This document shows, piece after piece, positions 8,099 through 16,830 of a stretch of 61,515 nucleotides of DNA (position 1 is its first letter; each line of letters opens with the position of its first letter). The translations under genes and the position numbers were made by a program. The stretch is from GCA-2693325 sp036343635. GTDB taxonomy: Bacteria; Latescibacterota; UBA2968; UBA8231. Below the pieces are notes generated by a model. It was given only the letters and a program-made list of their open reading frames with translations, ran no database searches and was not told the DNA's origin. Where the stretch lies: the NCBI GenBank assembly GCA_036343635.1, contig JAYYVF010000060.1, forward strand, positions 1 to 61,515, written 5' to 3'.

Positions 8099-9250
8099 CT
8101 ATTCAACGATGCCAAAGTCTTCTTCATAACGTAAAAGTATTTCACAAACACAATTTATGGCATCCATTTTTAAATCTTCAAACACTGTACTATGTAATAC
8201 AGGATAGCCTGCATCAAAATACGTGCCAAGAATATGATCCTGTATGAGAAAAATTTCATCCAGATATTTTAAATAACGATGCATAGAGCGTTCGGGAGCC
8301 TGTTTAGACCTACGCCGAAAACGTTTTTCATATTCCTTACGATCGTTCAAACCGATACATAGCGGTATCACTAAGGCCGAATCAGAAAAACTTGTAATAT
8401 TTAGTAAATCAGGCAACAGATGCACTCCATCGACAACAACACTCGTATTTTCAGACATACATCGACTAATTATTGCCTCGACACCCACGCAAATAGCACG
8501 AGCTTGATCACGAAAACCAGTAATTACTCTGAGCTCTTTTTCAGAATCTTTTGGCATGCACTCCCATGCATTGTAAGTTGAAGCATGCAGCGTAGGCATG
8601 AGTTCCGTTGTAAGTGTCAATCGCATCATTTGGCGAATATCATCAGTAGCCACTACCCTAGGGATATTCAAGATGTTGGCCAAACTAATAGCCAAAGTAG
8701 TCTTTCCAGCACCACTTGGTCCACATATCAAAATGATTATGGGACGATTCTTCTTTCCCCATGTCCCCCAGGTACGATAACGGTCTGCGTATAGCTGACC
8801 ATGAGATGCTGCAATCAATTTTACCGTATAAGATGTTAATTCTTCCTCAGATATAATTTCGACACGCCGTTCAATCAATTGATCTTCAAGAGCAACAGAA
8901 GTAGAATAAGCTGAATCAGCAGCCAACCCAGTTCTTTCAATCAAACGAGCATGCAAACCTTTTGAAAAGGGGCCTTTCCCCTCTTCTCCTTCAACCACTA
9001 TCTGTGTTATTTGGCGCTCCCAAAATTGTAGATCCCCTAATCGACCACCTATGTCAAAGGCATTAACGACATCACGAACCAGATCTAACATCTCTGATTT
9101 TTCAATATCTTCAATCTTAGTTAAACGCTGTCTAACCTCATTAGCTATATCCCTAGCTTCTTTATGCCCGATACTGCGCTGAATCAGGTACTGCACTAAC
9201 ATACCCCTCATAAAAGGGATTTTATTATCTCCATCAATTATCGTTGCCAT
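8099..9250 (-). CDS. 2-phosphoglycerate kinase-like P-loop kinase with N-terminal ATP-cone-like domain
   Basis: 383 residues. The N-terminal half (MRGMLVQYLIQRSIGHKEA, then a regularly helical region to about 150) looks like one or two ATP-cone-type domains. A Walker A motif GPSGAGKT lies at 177-184, followed by IPRVVATDDIRQMMR, VVDGVHLLPDLL and RRSKQAPERSMHRYLKYLDE. This matches the 2-phosphoglycerate kinase family known from methanogens, where it makes 2,3-bisphosphoglycerate for cyclic 2,3-diphosphoglycerate; scattered bacteria carry homologues of unclear role. It stands alone, 56 bp from the epimerase gene upstream. Confidence 0.75.
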   Translation of the reverse strand: MATIIDGDNKIPFMRGMLVQYLIQRSIGHKEARDIANEVRQRLTKIEDIEKSEMLDLVRDVVNAFDIGGRLGDLQFWERQITQIVVEGEEGKGPFSKGLHARLIERTGLAADSAYSTSVALEDQLIERRVEIISEEELTSYTVKLIAASHGQLYADRYRTWGTWGKKNRPIIILICGPSGAGKTTLAISLANILNIPRVVATDDIRQMMRLTLTTELMPTLHASTYNAWECMPKDSEKELRVITGFRDQARAICVGVEAIISRCMSENTSVVVDGVHLLPDLLNITSFSDSALVIPLCIGLNDRKEYEKRFRRRSKQAPERSMHRYLKYLDEIFLIQDHILGTYFDAGYPVLHSTVFEDLKMDAINCVCEILLRYEEDFGIVE

Positions 9251-9306
9251 TTTAAATTATCAACAAAGGTCTCTTGATTGTTTACATACAATAAACTTTT
9301 GGTCTT

Positions 9307-10251
9307 CTATCTGTTCGTCTTGTCTTGACGCATCCATTCTACAACCTGTGCCAGCCCAAATTCGAGATTAGCGGATGGTTCGTAACCCAGCTCTATTCGA
9401 GCGGAACTAACATCTGCTAGAGACTCACGAACATCTCCAGCTCTACCGGATGTCATTTCGGGCACTATTTCCGTTCCCAAAATTCGATTAAGTACCGCGA
9501 CTAATTCAAGCATATTAGTGCTGTGCCCACTTCCAACATTGTAAATTTGTCCCTCCGCTCTTACCACTTCACAAGCCAGAATATTAGCTAAAACAACATC
9601 ATTAACAAAAACAAAATCGCGTGTCTGCAATCCGTCACCAAAAATGATAGGCGATTCATCGTTCAACATCTTGCGAACAAAAATGGATATAACACCAGAA
9701 TACGACGATGCCGGATCTTGCCGTGGACCGTATACATTGAAATAACGCAAACAAACACTTTCAAGCCCATGCTCCATACTATAATATCGACAATAATATT
9801 CTCCAGACACTTTTGATATAGCGTACGGCGACACAGGTTTCGGTACCATCGTCTCGAATTTAGGAACCTTAGGGTCATCGCCATAAGCCGAAGCAGAAGC
9901 TGCAAACACTACCCTACGAACATCAGCTTTCCTAGCAGCCTCAAGGATACTAAGCGTACCAAAACTATTCGTCCGTTGCTCTATCAGTGGCTGCTCTATT
10001 GAAACCTGCACAGAAGCAATTGCAGCTTGATGCAGCACAAATTCCACCCCTTTCATGGCACGGGACAATGTCTGAGAATCCAAAATATCACCCTCAACAA
10101 AATCTATATCACCTTCAAGCTGCTTAAGGTTTTCCCGTCGTCCCGAAGAAAGATTATCTAAAACCCTAACGCTGTGACCAGCACTGATCAAACCTTCACA
10201 AATATGAGACCCAATAAAGCCACTTCCACCCGTAACTAAATATTGCGCCAT
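9307..10251 (-). CDS. NAD-dependent sugar epimerase/dehydratase (UDP-glucose 4-epimerase type)
   Basis: A 314-residue extended short-chain dehydrogenase. GGSGFIGSHI (about 8-17) is the NAD-binding glycine motif, and LDNLSSGRRENL follows as in GalE/WbpP-type enzymes. The catalytic triad is visible as Ser in AASASAYGD and the Tyr/Lys pair in YAISK. YFNVYGPRQDP and GDGLQTRDFVFVNDVV are typical of NDP-hexose epimerases. It likely supplies a nucleotide sugar for surface polysaccharide; the exact substrate (UDP-Glc, UDP-GlcNAc or UDP-GlcA) cannot be read here. No glycosyltransferase is adjacent. Confidence 0.85.
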   Translation of the reverse strand: MAQYLVTGGSGFIGSHICEGLISAGHSVRVLDNLSSGRRENLKQLEGDIDFVEGDILDSQTLSRAMKGVEFVLHQAAIASVQVSIEQPLIEQRTNSFGTLSILEAARKADVRRVVFAASASAYGDDPKVPKFETMVPKPVSPYAISKVSGEYYCRYYSMEHGLESVCLRYFNVYGPRQDPASSYSGVISIFVRKMLNDESPIIFGDGLQTRDFVFVNDVVLANILACEVVRAEGQIYNVGSGHSTNMLELVAVLNRILGTEIVPEMTSGRAGDVRESLADVSSARIELGYEPSANLEFGLAQVVEWMRQDKTNR

Positions 10252-10370
10252 TTTGGAGATCCAATCATCGATATTGCACTTGGTTATTTGTTTGTTAACA
10301 AAACCAGAATCTTTTGAGACAAAATAACAGTTTTTAATTTATCAACAGCAAGTAAATTTTTCTTGGCCGT

Positions 10371-10399
10371 TTGACAATTATCATACAGTCGATTACAAT
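10371..10399 (+). promoter_or_regulatory. consensus sigma-70-type promoter of the small RNA
   Basis: TTGACA at 10371-10376, a 17-bp spacer, and TACAAT at 10394-10399. This is the best -35/-10 match I saw in the window and predicts a start at about 10406. It lies 119 bp upstream of the divergent epimerase start and drives transcription toward the short hairpin pair and terminator that follow. The whole gene-free stretch 10252-10579 (328 bp) holds this promoter, the RNA, and an AT-rich remainder before zwf. Confidence 0.7.
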
Positions 10400-10405
10400 T
10401 GGATT

Positions 10406-10464
10406 ATCTCACACGAGGCGGTGTGGGGGGCCATGGTGTATAACATCATGGCCTTTTTCTTTTT
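10406..10464 (+). ncRNA. predicted stand-alone small RNA of about 57 nt, two hairpins
   Basis: A transcript from the promoter at 10371-10399 would contain hairpin 1 (10408-10414 paired with 10421-10427, core CACAC/GTGTG, loop GAGGCG) and hairpin 2, the terminator at 10429-10453. A G-run links them. No coding frame is present and no gene on this strand ends upstream, so it is not the tail of another transcript. It could be a trans-acting RNA with an AGG-containing loop, or an attenuated leader of zwf, whose start is 115 bp past the terminator. I do not recognise it as a known family. Confidence 0.5.
10429..10464 (+). terminator. strong intrinsic terminator
   Basis: GGCCATGGTGT (10429-10439) pairs with ACATCATGGCC (10443-10453), an 11-bp stem with one G-U pair and a 3-nt loop, followed directly by TTTTTCTTTTT. 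It lies only about 30 bp after a consensus promoter, which is what makes the small-RNA call. Confidence 0.8.
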
Positions 10465-10579
10465 ATGTCATTTTAAAGATATATCCACACAACAAAATAC
10501 CGACTCTGTGATTTGTTCGACGCTTTAAACTACTTTAATTTTTCCGCAGGCATTCCACATCTTTTCATGAAACGGTTCG

Positions 10580-12094
10580 ATGATGCCAGCTTCAATCCTT
10601 AACACAAGTAAATTACCCGCCCCATGCATTTTGACAATTTTTGGAGCATCCGGAGATTTAACTCAACGTAAGCTCGCACCAGCTTTGTGGTATTTAAATC
10701 AGCAAGGCCTCTTACCCTCTTCGTTTGCTGTAATCGGCGTTGCCAGGCGAAATTTCGACGACGAAAGCTTCCGAACACATATCAGATCCGCACTCAAAAA
10801 ATTCGTCAAACAAATAGACGAAACTCTGCTCAGGGATTTTTTAGGAAAATTTTATTTTGTATGTGGCGAACCTAACGACCCCAATACATATAAGAATTTA
10901 AAACAGCGTCTTGTCGCATTAGACAAAAAAGAAAATACAGGTGGGAATAGATGCTTTTATTGTTCCGTACCTCCACAAATTTATATTGGAATTGTAGAGC
11001 AACTTGGAGCTTCTGGTTTACATCGAGAAAACGTTGAACAACAAGGGTGGTCTCGTATAATTGTGGAAAAACCCTTCGGAAGGGACTACCAATCTGCCTG
11101 TAGTCTAAATAAGACCCTTCTTAAAGTTTTTGAAGAAAAACAGATCTACCGGATCGATCACTACTTAGGTAAGGAAACAGTACAGAACATCCTCGTCTTC
11201 CGCTTAGCAAATTCCATCTTTGAACCACTTTGGAATCGACGTTACATCGACCACGTTCAAATAACAGCAGCCGAGACTGTAGGCGTTGAACATCGAGCAA
11301 ACTATTATGACTCCTCTGGAGCGCTCCGTGATATGATCCAGAACCATCTTTTGCAAATTCTGTGCGTTGTAGCCATGGAACCACCTTCAACTTTTGACGC
11401 ACTCAATGTTCGGTTAGAAAAACTAAAAGTCTTAAATGCAATTCATCCGTTCAATCTAGGCGAGCTCGATCAGTATGCGGTTCGCGGGCAGTACTCTCCA
11501 AGCCAAAATGAAAAAGTCCGATTAAATGGTTATCTTCAAGAACAGGATGTTCCCAAAGAGTCTCGCACCGAAACTTTTGCCGCTTTGCGATTTACAATAG
11601 AAAATTGGCGTTGGAAAGGTGTACCCTTCTATCTTCGCACAGGAAAACGTTTGCCTAATCGATCAAGTGCTATTACACTGCAATTTCATCAACCCCCTCA
11701 CCTAATCTTCAAGCATGGGACCAACTTGCCTCCAAGCACATTGACAATCCGTATACAACCAGAAGAAGGTATTTCCTTATCATTTAACGGGAAAACACCC
11801 GGTCCAGACATACAGCTCGGAAACGTGGGAATGGACTTTTCTTACGAAGACACTTTTGGGGGACGTAGCCCGGATGCTTATGAAACACTACTACTAGACT
11901 GTCTGCAAGGTGATTCAACGCTATACGCAGACCGTCTGTGGATTGAAAAATCATGGGAACTATTAACACCATTAATCGAAACCTGGCATTCTCCTGATTC
12001 CGGAACAATTCCACAATATCCAGCAAAAACTTGGGGACCCGTTGAATCGAATAATCTAATGCAAAAGGAATGGAGAAAATGGGCAATAATATAA
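10580..12094 (+). CDS. zwf: glucose-6-phosphate 1-dehydrogenase
   Basis: 504 residues, the usual length. The N-terminal coenzyme site is TIFGASGDLTQRKLAPALW and the active site is IYRIDHYLGKETVQNI, with the catalytic His in the RIDHYLGKE signature. VEKPFGRD, DHVQITAAE and FYLRTGKRLP are further family blocks. It oxidises glucose 6-phosphate to 6-phosphogluconolactone, the entry of the oxidative pentose phosphate pathway. Two adjacent ATG codons (10580 and 10583) are both possible starts. glk follows with a short overlap, so glucose phosphorylation and oxidation are co-expressed; no 6-phosphogluconolactonase or gnd is seen here. Confidence 0.96.
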   Translation: MMPASILNTSKLPAPCILTIFGASGDLTQRKLAPALWYLNQQGLLPSSFAVIGVARRNFDDESFRTHIRSALKKFVKQIDETLLRDFLGKFYFVCGEPNDPNTYKNLKQRLVALDKKENTGGNRCFYCSVPPQIYIGIVEQLGASGLHRENVEQQGWSRIIVEKPFGRDYQSACSLNKTLLKVFEEKQIYRIDHYLGKETVQNILVFRLANSIFEPLWNRRYIDHVQITAAETVGVEHRANYYDSSGALRDMIQNHLLQILCVVAMEPPSTFDALNVRLEKLKVLNAIHPFNLGELDQYAVRGQYSPSQNEKVRLNGYLQEQDVPKESRTETFAALRFTIENWRWKGVPFYLRTGKRLPNRSSAITLQFHQPPHLIFKHGTNLPPSTLTIRIQPEEGISLSFNGKTPGPDIQLGNVGMDFSYEDTFGGRSPDAYETLLLDCLQGDSTLYADRLWIEKSWELLTPLIETWHSPDSGTIPQYPAKTWGPVESNNLMQKEWRKWAII

Positions 12095-13086
12095 TTTTTG
12101 CTGGCGACGTTGGCGGTACTAAATCATATCTTGGCCTCTTTAAAACGGCATTAGAGGGTCCGGAATTACTAAGTCAGACGCGATACGAGACGCGCTCTTT
12201 CCCTGATATCGTTCAACTACTCCAGGCATTTCTCTCTGAGAATGATTTGCTACCTGAAAGAATTGTTTTAGGAGTTCCAGGCCCCGTCCGTCAACTACCC
12301 GTAAAAGCTGTTAATTTGCCTTGGTTGATAGACCCAGACCAAATAAAAAACCAATTAGGAATACCAACGATTAACCTACTCAATGATTTAGAAGCAACTT
12401 CTTATGGCACTCAGGCACTAACAGGAAAAGACCTTTGCACACTAAACGACGGAACTGTAGACAGAGAAGGAAACGTAGCCGTAATTGCCGCAGGAACTGG
12501 CTTAGGTGAGGGCGGACTTGCCTGGTCTGGAAACCATTATACTGCAATAGCTTCTGAAGGGGGCCATTCGACTTTTTCACCCTCCTCCGACCTACATTAC
12601 GAACTAGGTGCATATCTAAAAAAAAAATTCGGCCATGTTAGTTGGGAACGGGTTATTTCTGGACCGGGACTTGCATCAATTTACGAATTTTTGAGATCGC
12701 GGGAACCCGACCACGAACCTTCCTGGATGAAAGAAGCCTTAACGAAAGAAAATGATCCTTCCAACACAATTGCTAGGGTCGGTTTGAACGAAGACTGTAA
12801 GCTGGCAAGCGACGCCCTTAATCTTTTTGCAGATCTATATGGCTGTGAAGCTGGTAATTTGGCGCTTAAACTCATGTCCACAGGCGGGCTTTTCTTAGGC
12901 GGAGGCATTGCTCCAAAACTATTACCACGACTAAATAACGGAATTTTCATGCAAAGCTTTTTAAATAAAGGCCGAATGAAACAAGCATTAGAGTCAATTC
13001 CAATTCATGTCGTCTTAAACGACAAGGCTGCTTTGCTGGGAGCAGCTTGGTGGGGCAATCAACAACATGTTAAAGACAAAAAGTAA
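12079..13086 (+). CDS. glk: glucokinase
   Basis: About 335 residues of the bacterial ROK-independent glucokinase family. The phosphate loop is FAGDVGGTKSYLGLF, the substrate segment LLNDLEATSYG, and the adenosine region AAGTGLGEGGLAW with EGGHSTFSP; GGLFLGGGIAPK closes the ATP site. It phosphorylates glucose to glucose 6-phosphate. The frame is open to an ATG at 12070, but the ATG at 12079 has AAGGA nine bases upstream and gives the expected N-terminus. It overlaps the 3' end of zwf, suggesting translational coupling. Confidence 0.93.
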   Translation: MGNNIIFAGDVGGTKSYLGLFKTALEGPELLSQTRYETRSFPDIVQLLQAFLSENDLLPERIVLGVPGPVRQLPVKAVNLPWLIDPDQIKNQLGIPTINLLNDLEATSYGTQALTGKDLCTLNDGTVDREGNVAVIAAGTGLGEGGLAWSGNHYTAIASEGGHSTFSPSSDLHYELGAYLKKKFGHVSWERVISGPGLASIYEFLRSREPDHEPSWMKEALTKENDPSNTIARVGLNEDCKLASDALNLFADLYGCEAGNLALKLMSTGGLFLGGGIAPKLLPRLNNGIFMQSFLNKGRMKQALESIPIHVVLNDKAALLGAAWWGNQQHVKDKK

Positions 13087-13087
13087 G

Positions 13088-13123
13088 CTAAAGAATTGAT
13101 GTCCTTTGGGATCAATTCTTTAG
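13088..13123. terminator. bidirectional terminator between convergent glk and the SelA-like gene
   Basis: CTAAAGAATTGAT (13088-13100) is perfectly complementary to ATCAATTCTTTAG (13111-13123) with a 10-nt loop. The right arm overlaps the last codons of the SelA-like gene. Each arm ends in a short A/T tract rather than a long U-run, so efficiency is uncertain. Confidence 0.6.
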
Positions 13124-14317
13124 TAATTCCTTCAACCGATTACCAATTATTGTCGGCTCTCCTTTTTTCAAGCATGTTGGACCAAAAATTACAATACCTT
13201 CGTCGACGGAACTTGGATTAGCTGCAATCGATGGACTTCCATCTTGAAGAGATCTAACCAATTCAATAGCTGTAATTCCCGCTTCGGCTTCATCTAATTC
13301 CAATCGAACAATTGGAATGCTTGAACGTTTCTTATCTGAGACTACATCAATCTGTGTATATGACAATTCCCCACATGCGCGCACTAATTCATTCATCAAT
13401 TCCAACCAATGTTGATCACGCTTAATTACGTCCTCTTCCACAAAAAAACGAAGAGCGGTTAATAATCCTACAATCTCTTCCTTTCCAACTTTACAAGGAC
13501 GACCAATACCATGTTGGGGCGCACCCGGAAGTTGACTTCGATCGATAAGTCCTGAGGGAGGATCCCACAATTCCGGTAAAATATCTAAATCAAGATGCTG
13601 TAAAGCTGCAGCAGCAATTAAATCTCGACGACCACACAAAAAACCAGAGCTCTGTGGACCCCCGATTGCCTTGCCACCACTAAAAGAAACTAAATCAGCC
13701 CCCTCAGAAATAAAACGCCGTAAATTACTTTCAGGAGGTAACTGCCCAGCAGCGTCAACCAACACAGGAATACCGTGATCATGAGCAACAGTACAAACAT
13801 CCTCTAATTTTGGTTGCGTGTGAGGATATGCCACGTAAACCACTGCCGCGGTTCGCTCCGTGATCGCTACGCCGTACTCCCAACATTCAGCATCTCGAAC
13901 TCCCGCCCCACTAAATCGATCTGCAATACCAATTTCTACAAGTTTTATTCCAACTGACCGGACAGCATGGTCATAAAAATTGCGATGACTGCGCGCCATG
14001 ACCACTTCGTTTTTCATTCCTCTCGTATCCGGCAACCTATTCATTTTTGAAGGATCCATTCCCGTAACACATGCAGCCGTTCCTAAAAGCAAGGCTGCTG
14101 CAGCCCCGCTCGTAACATATCCCGCCTCACTACCTGTAAATTCAGAAATAATCTCGCTCGCTCGTGCCTGTAAAGAAGCTATGTCAACACAATACTGCGA
14201 TGCTTGAACCATCGCTTCAGCAACCTCAGGCCGCATGACTCCGCCACTAAGACGTGTAGAGGGCCCAACGGCATTTATTACCATAGGTACTCCCAAACGA
14301 TCGTACACTGTAGTCAT
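13112..14317 (-). CDS. SelA-like PLP-dependent enzyme (DgaE-type ammonia-lyase/aminotransferase fold)
   Basis: 401 residues with the type I PLP fold. The likely PLP Lys is K216 in SFSGGKAIGGPQSSG; VYVAYPHTQPKLEDV, PVLVDAAGQLPP and the N-terminal YVTSGAAAALLLG match the SelA-like family that includes D-glucosaminate-6-phosphate ammonia-lyase DgaE. True SelA is longer and binds tRNA-Sec; no selB or tRNA-Sec is seen. Its ATG overlaps the stop of the enolase-superfamily gene by 4 bp, so the two probably act in one route for a sugar acid or amino sugar. Exact substrate unknown. Confidence 0.75.
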   Translation of the reverse strand: MTTVYDRLGVPMVINAVGPSTRLSGGVMRPEVAEAMVQASQYCVDIASLQARASEIISEFTGSEAGYVTSGAAAALLLGTAACVTGMDPSKMNRLPDTRGMKNEVVMARSHRNFYDHAVRSVGIKLVEIGIADRFSGAGVRDAECWEYGVAITERTAAVVYVAYPHTQPKLEDVCTVAHDHGIPVLVDAAGQLPPESNLRRFISEGADLVSFSGGKAIGGPQSSGFLCGRRDLIAAAALQHLDLDILPELWDPPSGLIDRSQLPGAPQHGIGRPCKVGKEEIVGLLTALRFFVEEDVIKRDQHWLELMNELVRACGELSYTQIDVVSDKKRSSIPIVRLELDEAEAGITAIELVRSLQDGSPSIAANPSSVDEGIVIFGPTCLKKGEPTIIGNRLKELLKN

Positions 14318-15408
14318 AGCTTAAATACCTTTTCTTCAATTGTATAAGACGATACAACGTCATGATTTAAAGTAAAACCCAATCCTGGCCTATCAGGCAC
14401 CATAAAAGAACCATTTTCAAATTCAAACGACTCGACTGTTAAGTCATTTTGCCAGGCTATAGGACCAACCATATCGTAAGGCTGCGTCAAGTTTGGCATG
14501 CAGGCCGCCAGATGTAAACCCATTGCCGCTCCTGGACCATAAGCGACCGTCTGTGACCATCCGCCCAAACCCAAATCATGCGCTAAACGGGATCGGTCAA
14601 GAGTCTCTGTAGCCGTCGCAGCACCTACAATAGCATAATCCAACGAGTGATTAGTAAAACGACGAATTAAATCCGAAGAGCTAGAAACATGATCTGCAAG
14701 CGGAATGGAAATAGATTCTCTTAAGCGACGCCATTCACTAAATGAACCACCATACGCTTCTTTAGTTATTGGGCTTTCTAAACAGTCTATCTTATGACCT
14801 TGCAAACGGTTCGCTACTTCCTGCACTGCCCACACTTCGCCTAAACGCCAACGTATATCAGGCCTAACCACCATATCAGGCAAGGATCTGTGAATGGCTT
14901 CTACTCGATTAACTACATAATCAATCCGAGCTTCCGTTGTATTTTCTGCCTCAGTAATACATTTCATTTTATAGGATTTAAAACCTGTAGCCCAACCCCA
15001 TTCGGCGTCTTTAGCCGTATTTTCTACAGTCTTATACCCAGTACATTGCGTACACGGTATCCCCTCCCGTAACCTACCGCCTAGCAACTGCCATATTGGC
15101 AATCCCAACGCCTGCCCCCTCAAATCGAGCACTACCTGCTCGAAAGGTCCCGCCATCCGCTCTCGTGGAAGACGCAGATTGTAATCTAAAACACTTTTTC
15201 CAAGCCAGTCAGAGAGTTCTGCTACAATCAGGTCGTTTGATAGGCCCTGGTTCAACTCGGTCAAACCTTTCAATCCAGCATCGGTATCGACTTCGACGAT
15301 ACAACGATTTGTACGCTGATGAGCAGGTTGACCATAGACCTCATCGGACCACCAATTCGGGCGCTCAGGCACATTAACTAACCATAATTTTATACGTTGT
15401 ATCCGCAT
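14314..15408 (-). CDS. enolase-superfamily (mandelate racemase/muconate lactonizing type) enzyme
   Basis: 364 residues. The N-terminal capping domain runs to about 115, then a TIM barrel with a KMK catalytic pair near 147-149, metal ligands in VRPDIRW (Asp184) and CLESPI (Glu211), and PLADH (Asp239/His240). The C-terminal DRPGLGFTL is typical of acid-sugar dehydratases. It probably dehydrates or epimerises a sugar acid; the class cannot be narrowed further. It is the upstream partner of the SelA-like gene (ATGA overlap) and follows glyA by 34 bp. Confidence 0.85.
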   Translation of the reverse strand: MRIQRIKLWLVNVPERPNWWSDEVYGQPAHQRTNRCIVEVDTDAGLKGLTELNQGLSNDLIVAELSDWLGKSVLDYNLRLPRERMAGPFEQVVLDLRGQALGLPIWQLLGGRLREGIPCTQCTGYKTVENTAKDAEWGWATGFKSYKMKCITEAENTTEARIDYVVNRVEAIHRSLPDMVVRPDIRWRLGEVWAVQEVANRLQGHKIDCLESPITKEAYGGSFSEWRRLRESISIPLADHVSSSSDLIRRFTNHSLDYAIVGAATATETLDRSRLAHDLGLGGWSQTVAYGPGAAMGLHLAACMPNLTQPYDMVGPIAWQNDLTVESFEFENGSFMVPDRPGLGFTLNHDVVSSYTIEEKVFKL

Positions 15409-15442
15409 ATGACCTTTATTCCTCTAATTAACAACCTTTTAA

Positions 15443-16756
15443 TTAACCATTAGCATCATAAAAAAGTCCGGGCGCCGGAAACTGATCGCATAAGTCCTTC
15501 ACCTCTTCCGCTACAACCCGATAGGCTTTCTTCCGATCTAACAAATCTAACGTCTCGTCGGAGCGTATTCGCGCGACGGCTTCCATCCAATCAGCAAGCC
15601 GAACCATTTCATCAGGACCAAATCCACGCGACGTTATGGCCGGAGTTCCGATACGAATACCACTTGGATTCATTGCCGGGCGCTTATCAAACGGGATACG
15701 ATTGAAGTTGCAAACAATACCCGAAGCATCCAACGCCTTGGCCATCTGCCGACCGGTAATTCCCTTGTTTGTCACGTCTATAAGAATAAGATGGTTGTCT
15801 GTTCCTCCTGAGCTCAGACAAAATCCCCTAGCAATTAATGCCTTAGCCAACGCATCAGCATTTCGTACAATTTGCTGAGCATATTGCTTGAATTCTTGAG
15901 TCTGTGCCTCTTTAAGAGCAACAGCCAAACCTGCCGTAGTATGATTGTGTGGTCCTCCCTGAAGCCCTGGAAAAACGGCCTTGTCCAGCACCTCAGCAAA
16001 TTCATTCTTGCACATAATCATACCTCCTCGAGGTCCGCGAAGCGACTTATGCGTCGTCGTAGTCACAATGTCAACGTGAGGAATTGGAGAAGGATGGACC
16101 CCTGCGGCAACCAGTCCTGAGATATGGGCAATATCTGCAACCACAACGGCATCAACGTTCTTACCAATAGCCGCAAATTTTTCAAAATCGACGAATCGCG
16201 GGTAGGCAGTCGTTCCACAAAAAATGATCCTTGGCTTATATTTTTTTGCCAGTGATTCTACTTGTTCAAAATCTATAGCTCCGTCATCTTCGCGAACCCC
16301 ATACTGCACAGCATGATAGTGCTTCCCCGAAATACTAACCTTGTCTCCATGCGTAAGATGACCTCCATCGGCCAAACTAAGCCCCATAATAGTTTCACCG
16401 GGCTCAGCCAAGGCAACATACACAGCCTGATTCGCTGGAGATCCAGAATAAGGCTGAACATTTACATGTTCAGCACCAAAGACCGTTTTTGCCCGTTCTA
16501 CACATAATATCTCAAGTTTATCAATATGCTGTTGGCCTTCGTAATACCGATCCCGGGCATAACCTTCAGAATATTTGTTCGTCATTATACTACCCGTCGC
16601 CTCTAAAACTGCTCTGCTAACATAGTTCTCAGAGGGTACAAGCCGAATTTTGACATGTTGCCTCTTGTTCTCGGCGTTGATAATTGCTGCTACCTCCGGA
16701 TCACTTTTTGTGATAGAAGTCATGAACTGAATCTCTGGTGTTCCAACAGATTGCAT
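15443..16756 (-). CDS. glyA: serine hydroxymethyltransferase
   Basis: 437 residues. VPSENYVSRAVLEATGS, the TNKYSEGYARDRYYEG block, and the PLP Lys in TTTTHKSLRGPRGG are diagnostic; LSSGGTDNHLILIDV and GIRIGTPAITSRGFG follow. It interconverts serine and glycine and loads one-carbon units on tetrahydrofolate. The first ATG is used here, although the ATG at residue 12 would also fit. It faces the xylulokinase-like gene across a 74-bp divergent region. Confidence 0.95.
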   Translation of the reverse strand: MQSVGTPEIQFMTSITKSDPEVAAIINAENKRQHVKIRLVPSENYVSRAVLEATGSIMTNKYSEGYARDRYYEGQQHIDKLEILCVERAKTVFGAEHVNVQPYSGSPANQAVYVALAEPGETIMGLSLADGGHLTHGDKVSISGKHYHAVQYGVREDDGAIDFEQVESLAKKYKPRIIFCGTTAYPRFVDFEKFAAIGKNVDAVVVADIAHISGLVAAGVHPSPIPHVDIVTTTTHKSLRGPRGGMIMCKNEFAEVLDKAVFPGLQGGPHNHTTAGLAVALKEAQTQEFKQYAQQIVRNADALAKALIARGFCLSSGGTDNHLILIDVTNKGITGRQMAKALDASGIVCNFNRIPFDKRPAMNPSGIRIGTPAITSRGFGPDEMVRLADWMEAVARIRSDETLDLLDRKKAYRVVAEEVKDLCDQFPAPGLFYDANG

Positions 16757-16830
16757 TCTTTGCCTCTTATTTGAGTCTTTTGTTAAGTTACCATTACCAC
16801 CGAATTAAGAAATTATAGAAGGGGGTTTTC

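Noticed and set aside
13112..14317. True SelA (Sec-tRNA synthase)
   Set aside because: Too short, lacks the tRNA-binding N-terminus, and no selB, selD or tRNA-Sec is seen nearby.
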